From: Collybiopsis luxurians FD-317 M1
Lineage: Eukaryota; Basidiomycota; Agaricomycetes; Agaricales; Omphalotaceae
Direction: 5' to 3'
DNA: 24,397 bases
NCBI GenBank assembly: GCA_000827265.1
Contig: KN834764.1
Span: 631,089-655,485, forward strand
Shown here: positions 9,266-19,094 of the stretch, piece by piece
Layout: every line of letters starts with the position of its first letter
Numbering within the stretch: the first letter of the stretch is position 1
Translations under genes and position numbers: made by a program
Notes under the pieces: model-generated
The model's input: only the letters and a program-made list of their open reading frames with translations
Database searches by the model: none
What the model was told of the DNA's origin: nothing

Positions 9266-10339
9266 AAAGCCCTCAGAAATTAACAATAGCCCCAAAACCT
9301 TTTGTCAACGTTTGGGCCCCCAGTTTTATTTTGTGAAAATTTAGGCCTTGGAAATTTGAAGGTAGGAGAGTATCCCTCCTTTGTTTGTACTTGACACTCT
9401 GCCATTGGTAGTGGGCCAACGCTGCCGCGTGGCAATTACTCGTGCCCTGCGCGGTGGCGCCAATGAGTAGAGTCTGGTGACTCAAATGCCGCCACCTCCC
9501 AGCTTAGTCTAGACTCGAAATGGATTGTAATTTATTATGATGACAGTTTTAATACATTACTTTGTGTCATCACTATTACACCATTAATATAAAATTGCCC
9601 TTTAAGGATCAGGCACAGAATTCACCACCACAAAAACTCGGCATTCCATTACATTCCATGCACTTGTAACAATCTTCTCCTTTCAGGCCTAAATCACATC
9701 ATGGCTGCCTTCTACAGGGAGTTTTGAAGTAGACACCGAGTTGAGGATTGTACCATTAACCCATTACTAGTTGTAATTCATTAGTTTTAAACCAAATTGA
9801 GGGGTTTCCTATGTACTACATTTTGATTCTGTATTCATTGGTTCAGTTCAAGTTGCTGACTTGCCACTTGTCGATTTGTCTGCCTTATCCATGCTCTTTG
9901 TGTAGCTAATGCAGAACTTGGTTCAAACTTCATAATGATATATGAGAAGGTCTTTTATGTACAAAGCACAGTTTGTCTCTGGACGCTTGTCCAGATATCA
10001 TATTATCATGCACAAATCATACAACCAAATGGTCAGGAGATGGGGTGTCATCAAGTGATGTTGCAGTTATTATTTGCCAAGTGCCAGTTGCTCACCACAC
10101 AGCTCCATTTCAAATATTAGTTTCACTATACAGCCGCAGATTATAGTTTTACCTCCCATCCATTTGCCTCCCTCCTACTTACACTACGAGGTCAAATGAA
10201 AATATACTCATATTCTCTGTCTACTCGAGTGATCGATCTGATGATTATCCCAACAAGTGGCCGGGCAGTGGGGCTGATTTATGGATTATGAAAACATAGA
10301 TAAGATCCAGGAAGATAAGATTAAATATGCAAAACTATG

Positions 10340-10380
10340 ATCCTCCATTTGTATAAAAAATAAAAGCCCAAATTTTATGC
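10340..10380 (+). repeat. Dispersed direct repeat, copy b
   Basis: ATCCTCCATTTGTATAAAAA plus an A-rich tail and CCCAAATTTTATG, matching 9223-9265 in the same orientation. It lies about 180 bp before the left end of the TIR element. Confidence 0.5.
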
Positions 10381-10559
10381 TTGCATTGCCAGGGATCCTG
10401 TGTTGCAGAAGCAGTAAGAATGTTTCTTACCATGTTCTGCCATATGTGAGCTACTGAGACAAGGTATAGACATGCCAAGCAGAACTTGTAAGACGCTTCA
10501 TGTCATAAATATTGTATCTAAGCTTCTCAAATTTAATCTTATTTGATCTTATCTCTGCT

Positions 10560-10700
10560 CGGGTGTTGACAAAGTTACTTGGTGAATTTAAAGTCCACTA
10601 ACTTGCCCTTACAAAAGCAACTTTTTTTCCCACACTTGACAGCTAACTTGCCGGGTCTCGGCAAAATGTGATACTCATTAAAACTTGCTTTTGACACATT
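10560..10700 (+). repeat. Left terminal inverted repeat
   Basis: Starts CGGGTGTTGACAAAGTTACT. It pairs with 13105-13232 over most of its length, with about 20 extra bases near 10590-10610. The inner boundary is approximate. Confidence 0.75.
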
Positions 10701-13104
10701 TAACAAGTCATCTGTTGCTATATGGAGTCCCGAACTAAATTGTGAGTGTGCTGAGTGACTTTATTGTCCTACATTGATAGTCAGACTGTTGCTGACCTAA
10801 GTTGCTCCTCTGTTTCCTGAGCACTGCCTGCAGGAGCAATTCCCAGCTCCAGAAAGTGGAAAGCAGCTTCTGCATATGTGATTTATACCTGAATTGACAT
10901 TGCTAAGTTGTCAAAGAAAATACTACATGCTAAATGCCACATATGTTCAGTTGATTACACAATGTGTGAAGCTCTGTGTATGTCTGCACCACTGTAGCAA
11001 ACCCTGGGTGCACTGTCAATGTACTCTACTATTATCCTCACTAGTTGTGACATTCAGGAATTATAGGGCAGCAGTATGGGCACCCCAAAATGCCACCTTC
11101 CTCATCACCAACATTACTTGGGACTTATATTTGGCATTTCGGATGGTAAAACTTCTGCGGCTAATGTCACTTGGCCTCTTAGCAATCAATCTCTGGTAAT
11201 GCAAGAACTGGTGTTGAATACTGTTTAGTTTAGTTTGAGACATGAATTTTCCAGCAATCGAGTGTCTTATTGACCATGGTAGTAGATATTTAGTCAGACT
11301 ACATAGTAATCTGTCAACAAGCCAGTTTTCTGCATGATTAATGTACATGTGGTATCAAAATTTGACACTTACTTGCTCACAATCCCCTTCACAAATGCTA
11401 CTCCATCCTCAAGGTCTGCAGCATTTTACACAACCAGGAGGTGAAGATTTCAGTTTGTACATGCTGTACTGTTGATTGTTGCAACTTCTGCATATTGCAT
11501 CATGCATGCAATGCAATGGATATGTTATGGATCCAAGTTGAAGTGGAAACTGGCAGAGTATCCCAGCTTGATTGTACACAGTCCTCTTAAACATTGTGCC
11601 AAAAAGGGTTGATTAATTGACTTTGTGCATGACCTGAAGGACTAAGTAGCTGTACCTTAATACAGCCTTGTTAGAGCTTCAGTATTAGCACCATTGAAAC
11701 CACAGCACTAAGCAGACATACACACTCCCCAAGTAAAGCCCAGGCCCTGAATTGACATTTGAAGAATTGAAAGTTATCCTGTACTTGCTCCAAAGCCAGC
11801 ATTCCGAAGGTGTTCATGTGAGAACTTTGACTTATTTCAGGTAGGAATATATAATCCTGTAGACTGAGCCCACTATCTGACAGGTTACAACAGATTCTGC
11901 AGAGTACTCATTGGTGAGCTGTGAAGTGTTTGGTGTTATATTGTTAATGTCACAAATTAATGTCAAGCCTATGCAGTGCCTCAATAGCTAGATTTTGTCT
12001 TTCAGTTTGGAAGATCTTTGACAGTGAGAGAGATACTAGTTGCTAATATTTGAGAGCAACATTCCACCAGACTTGACAAGTGGCTTATGCTCTCTGCCAG
12101 TTGAGCTTTGAGTTTAGTATGTCCAAAGGTATGGAACAAGTAAGGTTGTAATACTTGAGAATGAGAGCAAGGAGTGTTAGGATGTGTCCATTTGAAGAAC
12201 TTTGATAGCTAGACAGCATGTCAGAACTGATTGAGAGTGTGGATGGTGGGTGGGAGAAGAAAAGTTTTGACCTACAGAACACTTATCTATGTATTTCCGA
12301 TGCTGATACACGATAAACTAACTTGTATTGTGTAAATAGTTTTGCCTCAAATATACTTTCAAATTATCAATATTCATGATTTTCAAATTCTCAAGTATTC
12401 AGAACACTTTTCTGGCAGTACAGAGACCGAGCCCACTTCAGAATCAGTTCAGAACATTTGATTGACTTACTCTATGAACTTTTTCAATCAACGCCAAAAG
12501 CATTTATAAGTGGTGCTTCAAGTGGAATAAACATTGAGCCCACTGCTATTGCTGTTAAAAGCCATGAAGCTAGAGAAGGAAGGCAACAAGCTGCAACTTT
12601 CTAACCATAGCTTGGATTATGGAGAAGATCTATCCATCCCTTGATGGAAATCTAAAGTCAAGTTCCAGAATAAAGCCAAGGGCATTATTGGAACTATCCC
12701 ATGCTGTACTGCAGATGCAGTACAATATTACAATCATGTTACAATATGGGCAAGCATCACAATCCCGTACAAGGTGAGAACAGTATTGGGAGTAGACTGT
12801 AATCAAATGTACATATAGCAGTATGACGGTCAATAATTTTACAGAGCCGTTGTGATTGATTCAATGGGATACAGTATTTTTGCCAGTTTAGCAATGAAGT
12901 ATACCAATATGTCTGCCTAAATTGGCCTTAAAGAATACATGCTTTAAGTCTTTGACATAGTGCATTCCAATGCAGATAACATAATTTGAGACTATTGATT
13001 AAACAACAGTCTCAACAATAGTAGGCATCTAACTTACTCAGGGCATTTATAGAATGTCAGTTTTCAGTGATATCTTCAATTCAGGAGCTTCAACGGTGAT
13101 GCAA

Positions 13105-13232
13105 ACATATGTAATGAGTCGGAAATAACTTTTAATGAGAGTTACATTGTGCCGAGACTCGGCAAGGTAAACTGTCAAGTGAGGGAAAAAAAGTTACTTG
13201 GGCATAACTTTCAAGTAACTTTGCGCACACTC
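13105..13232 (-). repeat. Right terminal inverted repeat
   Basis: Its reverse complement starts GAGTGTGCGCAAAGTTACTT and aligns with the left TIR. It also contains an internal short palindrome, GCCGAGACTCGGC (13153-13165). The inner boundary is approximate. Confidence 0.75.
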
Positions 13233-13717
13233 TCTCTGCTGTCATAATTGTGAAATTGGCACATGCTCACATGCAGTCAAAATCTGGTCTGAGACTTTCT
13301 GAATATGGAACCATCATCTTGCCATGTCACCCGCTTTACTCTCTCTTGTACCATCCCTTCCCTAACCTGAAAAGTATGAGTTTTAGCATATTTGTCCATC
13401 TTTACTCATTTTAATTGTAGATTGCCATCCAATATACCCAGAAATCAGTGATTACACAGAGTATCACTGTAAGCTCATCCTTTTGCATGTCTTTGCATTG
13501 ACAGTGATGCTAATGCTATTACATAGACTATAGATATGTATAGTGGCAATTGCACCATATCCTCAGTGCATGGGTGGACATCCAAAACCTGTAAGTGTAG
13601 GATTAGTCTACAATCATTGTAGACTTGTAGTGGACAGTGCAAGTGGAAGTGGAAGTGTAGGTAGAAGTGGCAGTGGCAGCAGTAATTGTATTTTCTTATA
13701 TTTTCTCATATAGTAGA
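13233..13717. other. Short unique stretch before unit 2
   Basis: Contains the right copy of the transposon target duplication (13233-13240) and a simple repeat (13641-13680). No gene is seen. Confidence 0.55.
13641..13680. repeat. Imperfect hexanucleotide repeat
   Basis: Units of AAGTGG and CAGTGG, about six copies with interruptions. It lies about 40 bp before the left breakpoint of duplication unit 2. Confidence 0.6.
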
Positions 13718-13918
13718 TATTGGAGAAAAAGGCTTGAAATACCGTACCCTAAAGGGCGGTCTATGGGAGCCCCGCTGTATCAGTACAAATTCCAACAGTG
13801 GAAAAATGATAACTTCAGATTTGCAAGTTGAATCCTATCAATCTTTACAGATCATACTATACAGAACAGTCAAGCACACCACAATAGATCGCTATAACCA
13901 CATTCTTCAGACTGTAGA

Positions 13919-13973
13919 CTGTAGTGGTTATGGGCATGAGGAGAATATCACCTTTATATGCTGGATAACATAC
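13919..13973 (-). other. Probable 3'-UTR intron, copy 3
   Basis: TAA-G-GTATGT donor, acceptor CACTACAG, 55 nt. The following exon TCTACAGTCTGAAGAATG is the same as in copy 1. Confidence 0.7.
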
Positions 13974-13974
13974 C

Positions 13975-14349
13975 TTAGTTAAAAGTGTATGTACCATTCT
14001 TAGATTCACCATCGATATGGACCTCCTCGCTGGGATTAGAGGTCTTAACAAAGATGCTGGACGGCGCGTCGACTTCGATGATATTGCCGTCGTTAGCCGA
14101 TACAGTCAATTTGACAGTCTTGCCAGTCCTCTTAGAGCCCCAGTTGTAGCGACCACCTTTGGCAGCTTTCTTGTGGTGGAGAACTGCATCGCAAGTGCTC
14201 GCAATAACTGTAGTGTCTGCAGGAAGATCAATCTTCCCAGTGTTGGTCAGGATCTTTCCATCGCCTCTAGTGAAGGTCGTGGTGATTGTGCCGTCGGCTT
14301 TGAACTCGGCAGTGCCTTTAGCATCTCCTGCGGGATAAACTTGCGCCAT
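13975..14349 (-). CDS. Small unknown protein, family copy 3 (histidine-poor type)
   Basis: Encodes 124 aa starting at the ATG at 14349 in TTATCAATG; in-frame upstream codons lack an earlier ATG. From residue 3 onward the protein is identical to copy 1, although the two DNA copies differ at nine single bases in the aligned coding sequence. All nine changes are therefore synonymous. Only three His remain (58, 59, 111); positions that are His in copy 2 are Lys, Thr, Arg, Ser or Glu here. The gene is divergent from copy 4, with a TATA box 130 bp upstream and predicted introns in both untranslated regions. No secretion signal is seen. Function is unknown; the conservation argues that the protein is made and selected, or that the copies are homogenised. 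Confidence 0.88.
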   Translation of the reverse strand: MAQVYPAGDAKGTAEFKADGTITTTFTRGDGKILTNTGKIDLPADTTVIASTCDAVLHHKKAAKGGRYNWGSKRTGKTVKLTVSANDGNIIEVDAPSSIFVKTSNPSEEVHIDGESKNGTYTFN

Positions 14350-14364
14350 TGATAACAGCAAAGG

Positions 14365-14417
14365 CTTGAGTATTTGTCAGTATGTAATTGAGCAAAGTCA
14401 GAAAGAAAACCACTCAC
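14365..14417 (-). other. Possible 5'-UTR intron, copy 3
   Basis: Donor GTGAGT after CTTGAAGTTGTGCT, acceptor CTCAAG, 53 nt. It is at the same place and length as in copy 1. Confidence 0.4.
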
Positions 14418-14785
14418 AGCACAACTTCAAGTGGTTTCTGTCCAAGGATAATTCTCTGAGGAACCTGTGGCCCTTTATATATGGTAGTTAGAGAACCAGC
14501 GTCTGCTTTGGAAGCTATTGCAAAAGTCAAACTGATGCACATTCGGGGCACCTTGAGATAACTCCAGCTAAATTTAGATTTTTGAGTTCTATTAATAGAT
14601 TTTCTAGACATAAGGCATGGATCCTCGGAGTGAAAAAAGTCCTCATCAGTATTAGCTTCACCAATGTCACCAGCACACAGAGCATCAAAGGGCCCATCAA
14701 TCCATGCAAGAGCTCCCCTTAGAACAACGTCGCGAATGATATTTTGTGCACCCAAAAGAGGCAAATTTGTGTTCCCTGTCACCAT
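14414..14785 (-). CDS. Upstream open frame of 123 codons in the promoter region of copy 3
   Basis: On the minus strand an ATG frame starts at 14785 (GNTNLPLLGAQNIIRDVVLR...) and ends with LEVVL and a stop that overlaps the GTGAGT donor of the leader intron. It covers the TATA box of copy 3. Unit 1 has the counterpart, broken by an 8-bp insertion. Diverged, non-open relatives of the same DNA (for example GGGAGCTCTTGCATGGATTG) lie upstream of copies 2 and 4 (about 7960 and 17165). Over the best-aligned 37 codons most unit-1/unit-2 differences change the amino acid. I recognise no domain. It may be the remnant of a gene carried along with the duplication, or a chance frame. Confidence 0.25.
   Translation of the reverse strand: MVTGNTNLPLLGAQNIIRDVVLRGALAWIDGPFDALCAGDIGEANTDEDFFHSEDPCLMSRKSINRTQKSKFSWSYLKVPRMCISLTFAIASKADAGSLTTIYKGPQVPQRIILGQKPLEVVL
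14474..14479 (-). promoter_or_regulatory. TATA box, copy 3
   Basis: ATATATAAAGGG on the minus strand, 130 bp before the ATG and followed by the shared CCACAGG element. Confidence 0.7.
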
Positions 14786-15189
14786 CTTCAGGATTTGGAA
14801 TGTGGTACAGAATCTTTTCCCCTCTGCCCCTAAACTCCGACGTTTGTCAGAATATTATCAGCGCCGCTGGAGCGGCGATATGTGAATCAAATCCTGATAG
14901 TCTCCCATATTTCATAAACTAGTTAATTAAGTGTCTTTTTCCTTTGCAACCTAAAGAATTTTCTTTACTGATTTCGCTGGATTTTCAAGTAGCGGTTTTC
15001 AGCATGACCAAAATTCAGACTCTTTCATGCCAACTTACAGTTTAGATTATGCCTTTTGCTTGTTACGAAGAACCACCTAGTCCTTGCTTGGACTCGATAG
15101 TAAGTAGATCAGTCTACAGAGCCTTCTCTGAAAGAATGAGCTCTTTATGATCTATGAGACATACTCTGAAGAGTGTACCACCTACACAT

Positions 15190-17030
15190 TCAAGTTTCAT
15201 GATTTTATATCCTTACTAGCATACATGTTGTTATTGTATGTCTCTGATTGACCCTTCCCCTCATTTGCCGCCTTACTCATTCCCATCTTTGGGCCATTTT
15301 ACGGCTCTCGTTGCTTATTAACGACCATTGAAGCATCTCGGCACATGATCCTTAGAGTTGTCCTAGCTACAAATCGGACTGTGCACAAGTGATTATGTGC
15401 ATCTGTGGCTGTATCCCTGGTAGAATGAAGTCCAAAAGGGCAGAAATCTGTAGAAATGGATTCAGGGATGACATTCATGTAGAGTTACAACCATTACCTG
15501 ACTATTACACTAATTACACTGTAAGTGACATTTGTGCGAGATAATTGAGTCTTAAATTAAAGCTTTGAAATGATTTATCAAAATTTAACCGTTAAGATTG
15601 AGCGGCAATCAGTGTCAAATTTCCGTCACTATGTAGTGTACATGGCGATGGAGTATCCGTAAATGATTGCTGTCTGAAATGGTTCTCGTTCACTAAGCAT
15701 CTACACTTCGAGAAATTTCTAATCCTAGAAACCACTTCTTTGAGCAGAATATCTGTTTTCCTGACATCCGGAATAGATGAATGACATGTCAAATATGTGA
15801 CTAGGCTTGACGTGCGGCAAGTACGGACTCAAATCAGAACAGATTATTCTCTGGAATATATAGTGCATTTCACAGGGTATCTTACGCCATTTAGGAAACA
15901 ATTTCGACAAGATTTGAAAGATATCCGACACTCAGCTTATCTCAAGAATGATTGATGGACTTTACAATGACATCGGAACAGCCCGAAATGCTTATTTGAC
16001 ACGAGCCGAAAGGCCGCGGCAAACTGCGCACTTTTTACGGACACGTGATGCGACGATCTTTGCTTCGTTACTGTCATCGCATGTCCGTCGACTCGGGTGT
16101 GCAGTGGCAGAGTTTTGCAGCCTTCTTTCTTTCCTCGCCCACCCACCCGGGTCAACTCAACACGACTATCATGTGTATTAACTCCATGATGTAATTTGAT
16201 CAATATATAGTGGAAGACTGAAGTAGGACTAGCCCAGTCTACTGTCTATCCGAAAAGCTCCTCACTGTATGTAGTTGGCCGATTAATTTCTGCCCCTTTG
16301 CTAACCATATGGGGAAGCAGTTAGTCTCGGGCATCTGCGGCTGTAGTTGAAATGAGGAGGTTCTGTGATTTAATCTGGAAAAAGTCGAGAAATTCTGGAC
16401 TCCGAGAAATTCTACAATATGCTTGGGAACGATTGTTGTGTAGAGCTACTAGAGGTTCATCTTACCTCTGGAACATACTATCTGACCTGTTGGAAATACT
16501 GGCAACATAGTATGGAATATTCACTCCAGTTTCGGACAAACAAACATTCGGTGGATTCAATAATTTGCACTGGAAAGTGAGCATGACTGAGAAGGCCCCC
16601 AGTCTTGTGCAAGCCCGGATACTTAGTCTGAGGTTATTAGGGTGTAAATTTTAAATATGAAAAGATACTGCAAGAAGCCGCAACGGCAGCAAGACAAAGG
16701 TCATCAAAAATTCAGATTCATGAACTTCGAGAAAGGTATACTGTAGGTCAGGTGCGCAGTGGTGCCTCTGAGCGATTAGGCTCGGAACTTGACTGGTGGG
16801 TGTCAAATAAGGAATTGCCTATATTCACTGCGGAGATTCAAGGAAAAGGCCGGAGAAGATATGCTGAAAAATTGGGAAGATTAAAAACAATATCCATCCA
16901 CTAAATTAAAGTAGATGCCGGCAATCTCGTAAAAGTCTGGGGGCAGGTCTAATCATAGCCCTTATACCTTCTGAATATCTGCCACACTAAAAATCAGCAG
17001 ACGCCGTGGAAGGTTCGTTGGTATGTTCTA
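15190..17030. other. Spacer between the divergent gene copies of unit 2; no gene recognised
   Basis: Collinear with parts of 5790-7840. Short frames, for example at 15948-16181, resemble frames in unit 1 only in patches because 1-base and 9-base indels break the frame. This suggests non-coding DNA. 15188-15289 has no counterpart in unit 1. Confidence 0.6.
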
Positions 17031-17393
17031 GACTTTTGGAGTTCTTATTGTGTTGCGACGATTTAGAATCTGCCCCATAATCAAGCGTAACAGGAAGCAC
17101 CAATGCCAATATAACCTTTTTGAGCTAGCTCACCAAATTGTCGCTTGCAATGTCGTTCTGAAGGGAGCTCTTGCATGGATTGTCAGGCTCTTCCGTGCTC
17201 TTAACCAAAACCGAAACTAATTAAAATTTTGCTTCTCAGAAGTTCCGTGCTAAAGTCAGGTTTATGCCTAGATTACCAGTGACAGGACACAGATATGTAA
17301 AATTGGCCCAGAGAGACCTTAGGGATTCCGGATATGTATCAGTTTGAGTGTTTTAGGGCCTTGCATATCGGGCGTTGATTCTTCCGGTTCTAC

Positions 17394-17410
17394 ATATATA
17401 TATATATAAA
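17394..17410 (+). promoter_or_regulatory. Expanded TATA box, copy 4
   Basis: ACATATAAAG of the other copies is replaced by an uninterrupted (AT)n run ending TATAAAGAGC. The ATG-proximal edge still lies about 129 bp before the start codon. The expansion is unique to this copy. Confidence 0.7.
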
Positions 17411-17462
17411 GAGCGACAGGTCATCGAAAAATATATCCACAGAAACTACTTGAAATTGTACT

Positions 17463-17521
17463 GTGAGTGGTTTTCTCCCAGACTCTGTGCTTGTGTGTTC
17501 ACAAATGCTCAAATTATAAAG
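17463..17521 (+). other. Possible 5'-UTR intron, copy 4
   Basis: Donor GTGAGT after CTTGAAATTGTACT, acceptor TATAAAG, 59 nt. Splicing would remove one out-of-frame upstream ATG, as in copy 2. Confidence 0.42.
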
Positions 17522-17533
17522 CTGTTATTATCA

Positions 17534-17908
17534 ATGCCGGAAGTTTATCCCCCAGGATCTGCTCATGGCCATGCCGAGTTCAAGGCCGATGGCACAATTA
17601 TCACAACCTTCACTAGAGCCGACGGACAAATCGTTCACAATACCGGAAAGATCGATCTTCCTGCTGACACCACAGTAATCGCGTCCACTTGCGGTGCGGT
17701 GCTCCACCATAAGAAAGCTGCCAAAGGTGGTCGCTACAATTGGGGCTCTAAGAGGACCGGCAATATTGTCAAACTGACCGTGTCGGCCAACGACGGCAAT
17801 ATCATTGAGGTCGACGCGCCATCTCATATCTTTGTCAAGACCTCCAACCCCAAAGAGCATGTTCATGTGGAAGGCGAATCCAAGAATGGCACTTACACTT
17901 TTAACTAA
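17534..17908 (+). CDS. Small unknown protein, family copy 4 (intermediate histidine content)
   Basis: Encodes 124 aa from the ATG at 17534. The frame is open further upstream but without an ATG, and that part covers the TATA box and leader, so it is not coding. It differs from copy 2 at ten positions (D9S, G29A, H32Q, I34V, H67R, K69N, H75T, K77N, A112V, D113E). In the segment around residues 67-76 (RYNWGSKRTG) it matches copies 1 and 3 instead of copy 2, so it looks intermediate or partly converted. It has eight His. The single Cys (53) and Trp (70) are retained, and no signal peptide is seen. It is transcribed away from copy 3. Function is unknown. Confidence 0.88.
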   Translation: MPEVYPPGSAHGHAEFKADGTIITTFTRADGQIVHNTGKIDLPADTTVIASTCGAVLHHKKAAKGGRYNWGSKRTGNIVKLTVSANDGNIIEVDAPSHIFVKTSNPKEHVHVEGESKNGTYTFN

Positions 17909-17909
17909 G

Positions 17910-17973
17910 GTAAGTCTTTTGAATTATAAAGTTGATATTCTCCTTACATCCATAACCACTATAACCGCTACAG
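17910..17973 (+). other. Probable 3'-UTR intron, copy 4
   Basis: GTAAGT begins one base after the TAA stop. The intron ends CGCTACAG, 64 nt, with ATAAC as a possible branch site. The downstream exon TCTGGAGTCTAAAGAGCATG aligns with the other copies. Confidence 0.7.
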
Positions 17974-18175
17974 TCTGGAGTCTAAAGAGCATGGTTACAG
18001 TGGTCTATTGCTACAGTGTGCTCGTCTGCACAGCGCTGAAATTTGTTTGCTTTGATTTGTGAAAGTTGTTAAAATGATGTTTGAAAATTCGAAGTTATCA
18101 TTTGTTTTCCAGAATAGGAGTTTGCACCATATAAATCCGGAATCAGTGACTGATACAGTGGGGCCTTTGACATCT

Positions 18176-19094
18176 TGAAGGTGCCCAAAGCCTCTTACTC
18201 CATTTGAAAATTGAAGGGCGCTTGTCCTAACTGGAAGCCAATCTGAATATCCCCACAACACTTGTCGGACTCACTTATTCTTTCATTTCCGCTTCGGGTT
18301 TTATTCTGTCCCTCACATTTTCCCCTATCAAATAGCAAGTCTCTGATCTCCTTTTCCAACCCCTTTGCTCAGTTTGTACTGTGTAGATTTGTAAAGTTTT
18401 CCAATGAGGTTGCTCTTGTATTTGCAGTCGCTCCTGTGAAGTCCCGCTTCCAGCCTTCCTTTAATCCTTTAAATCAATAATTGCTTGGCTTTTCAAGTAT
18501 CAATTGTAACATGATTTGAATTCACTGAATTAAATGCCCAGCACAGTAGATAGCATACTATCACCTCAATCTTGTTCCTTAAATTCCAGTAGAACTGTCT
18601 AAGGAGTGTTCAGAGACTCTCATATATCCTATATCGAACATATTACAGATTTGGCTGCATGCATAGGTGTACAGGGTACACTAAGTTCAGTAGTGGGAGA
18701 CTCAGACTTTAGTTCAAATTCTAGGTAGGGCTCTTGGTATAGTGTACAATATAGGATGTTGATGTATCACTGTCACATGTAAATTTTCCCCAAGTACAGA
18801 TATGGTTGGTGATTCATGAATAGTGCAGTCAAATGCCATTCAGTAACCACTGCAAAATTATTAGGGTTCATGAGGGACTCAATTTTTTTTAAAAATTGCT
18901 CTGGATTTATTTTGCTGAAATAAACATTTTTGCTTTTTCAAAAATAACCCCTCATAATTAATCAAAATAAATGGAAACTTTTGATACAAAGTCTATGTAA
19001 GGTCTTTCTGAATATAATGTATGATAATTTTAGGCAATCTGACTGCATGTGCAGGCAGAATACAGCATGGATTTGCTTATGTAACAGGTAATGG
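18176..19094. other. AT-rich stretch without a recognised gene
   Basis: Between duplication unit 2 and the retroelement LTR. Frames are short and without motifs. The segment around 18880-18980 is very A/T-rich. No repeat shared with the rest of the window was found by eye. Confidence 0.55.

Larger units (their letters stand above)
8891..10559. other. Inter-unit stretch without a recognised gene
   Basis: AT-rich sequence between unit 1 and the DNA transposon. Frames are short, lack motifs and are not repeated in the window. It contains a dispersed direct repeat (9223-9265 and 10340-10380) with a shorter related motif at about 9369-9390. Confidence 0.55.
10560..13232. mobile_element. DNA-transposon-like element with long TIRs and 8-bp TSD
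   Basis: The ends are imperfect inverted repeats of about 130-140 bp. The left side has CAAAGTTACTTG and CTTGCCGGGTCTCGGC; the reverse complement of the right side has CAAAGTTACTTG and CTTGCCGAGTCTCGGC. Both are preceded by a matching pyrimidine-rich block (ACTTTTTTTCCC) and followed by TCATTAAAA. The element is flanked by a perfect TCTCTGCT duplication (10552-10559 and 13233-13240). Eight-base duplications are typical of hAT, P, Mutator-like (8-11) and KDZ-type elements; the superfamily is undecided. The 2.4 kb interior has no long frame and no recognisable transposase, and is almost devoid of CpG, so it is non-autonomous or dead. Confidence 0.8.
13718..18175. repeat. Segmental duplication, unit 2 (inverted gene pair plus spacer)
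   Basis: The collinear second copy of 1966-8890, 4.46 kb long. It carries gene copies 3 (minus) and 4 (plus) in the same divergent arrangement and lacks the 2.4 kb block of unit 1. Non-coding flanks have diverged visibly with many small indels, whereas the minus-strand coding copies differ by only nine substitutions. The breakpoints are by-eye estimates. Confidence 0.85.

Noticed and set aside
10894..12833. Transposase gene inside the TIR element
   Set aside because: The longest frames are about 100 codons, overlap on opposite strands and show no catalytic motif.
14680..14785. Dynactin p25-like match of the upstream frame
   Set aside because: A short stretch (GAQNII...VVLRG) recalls the left-handed helix family, but the rest does not continue the hexapeptide pattern.
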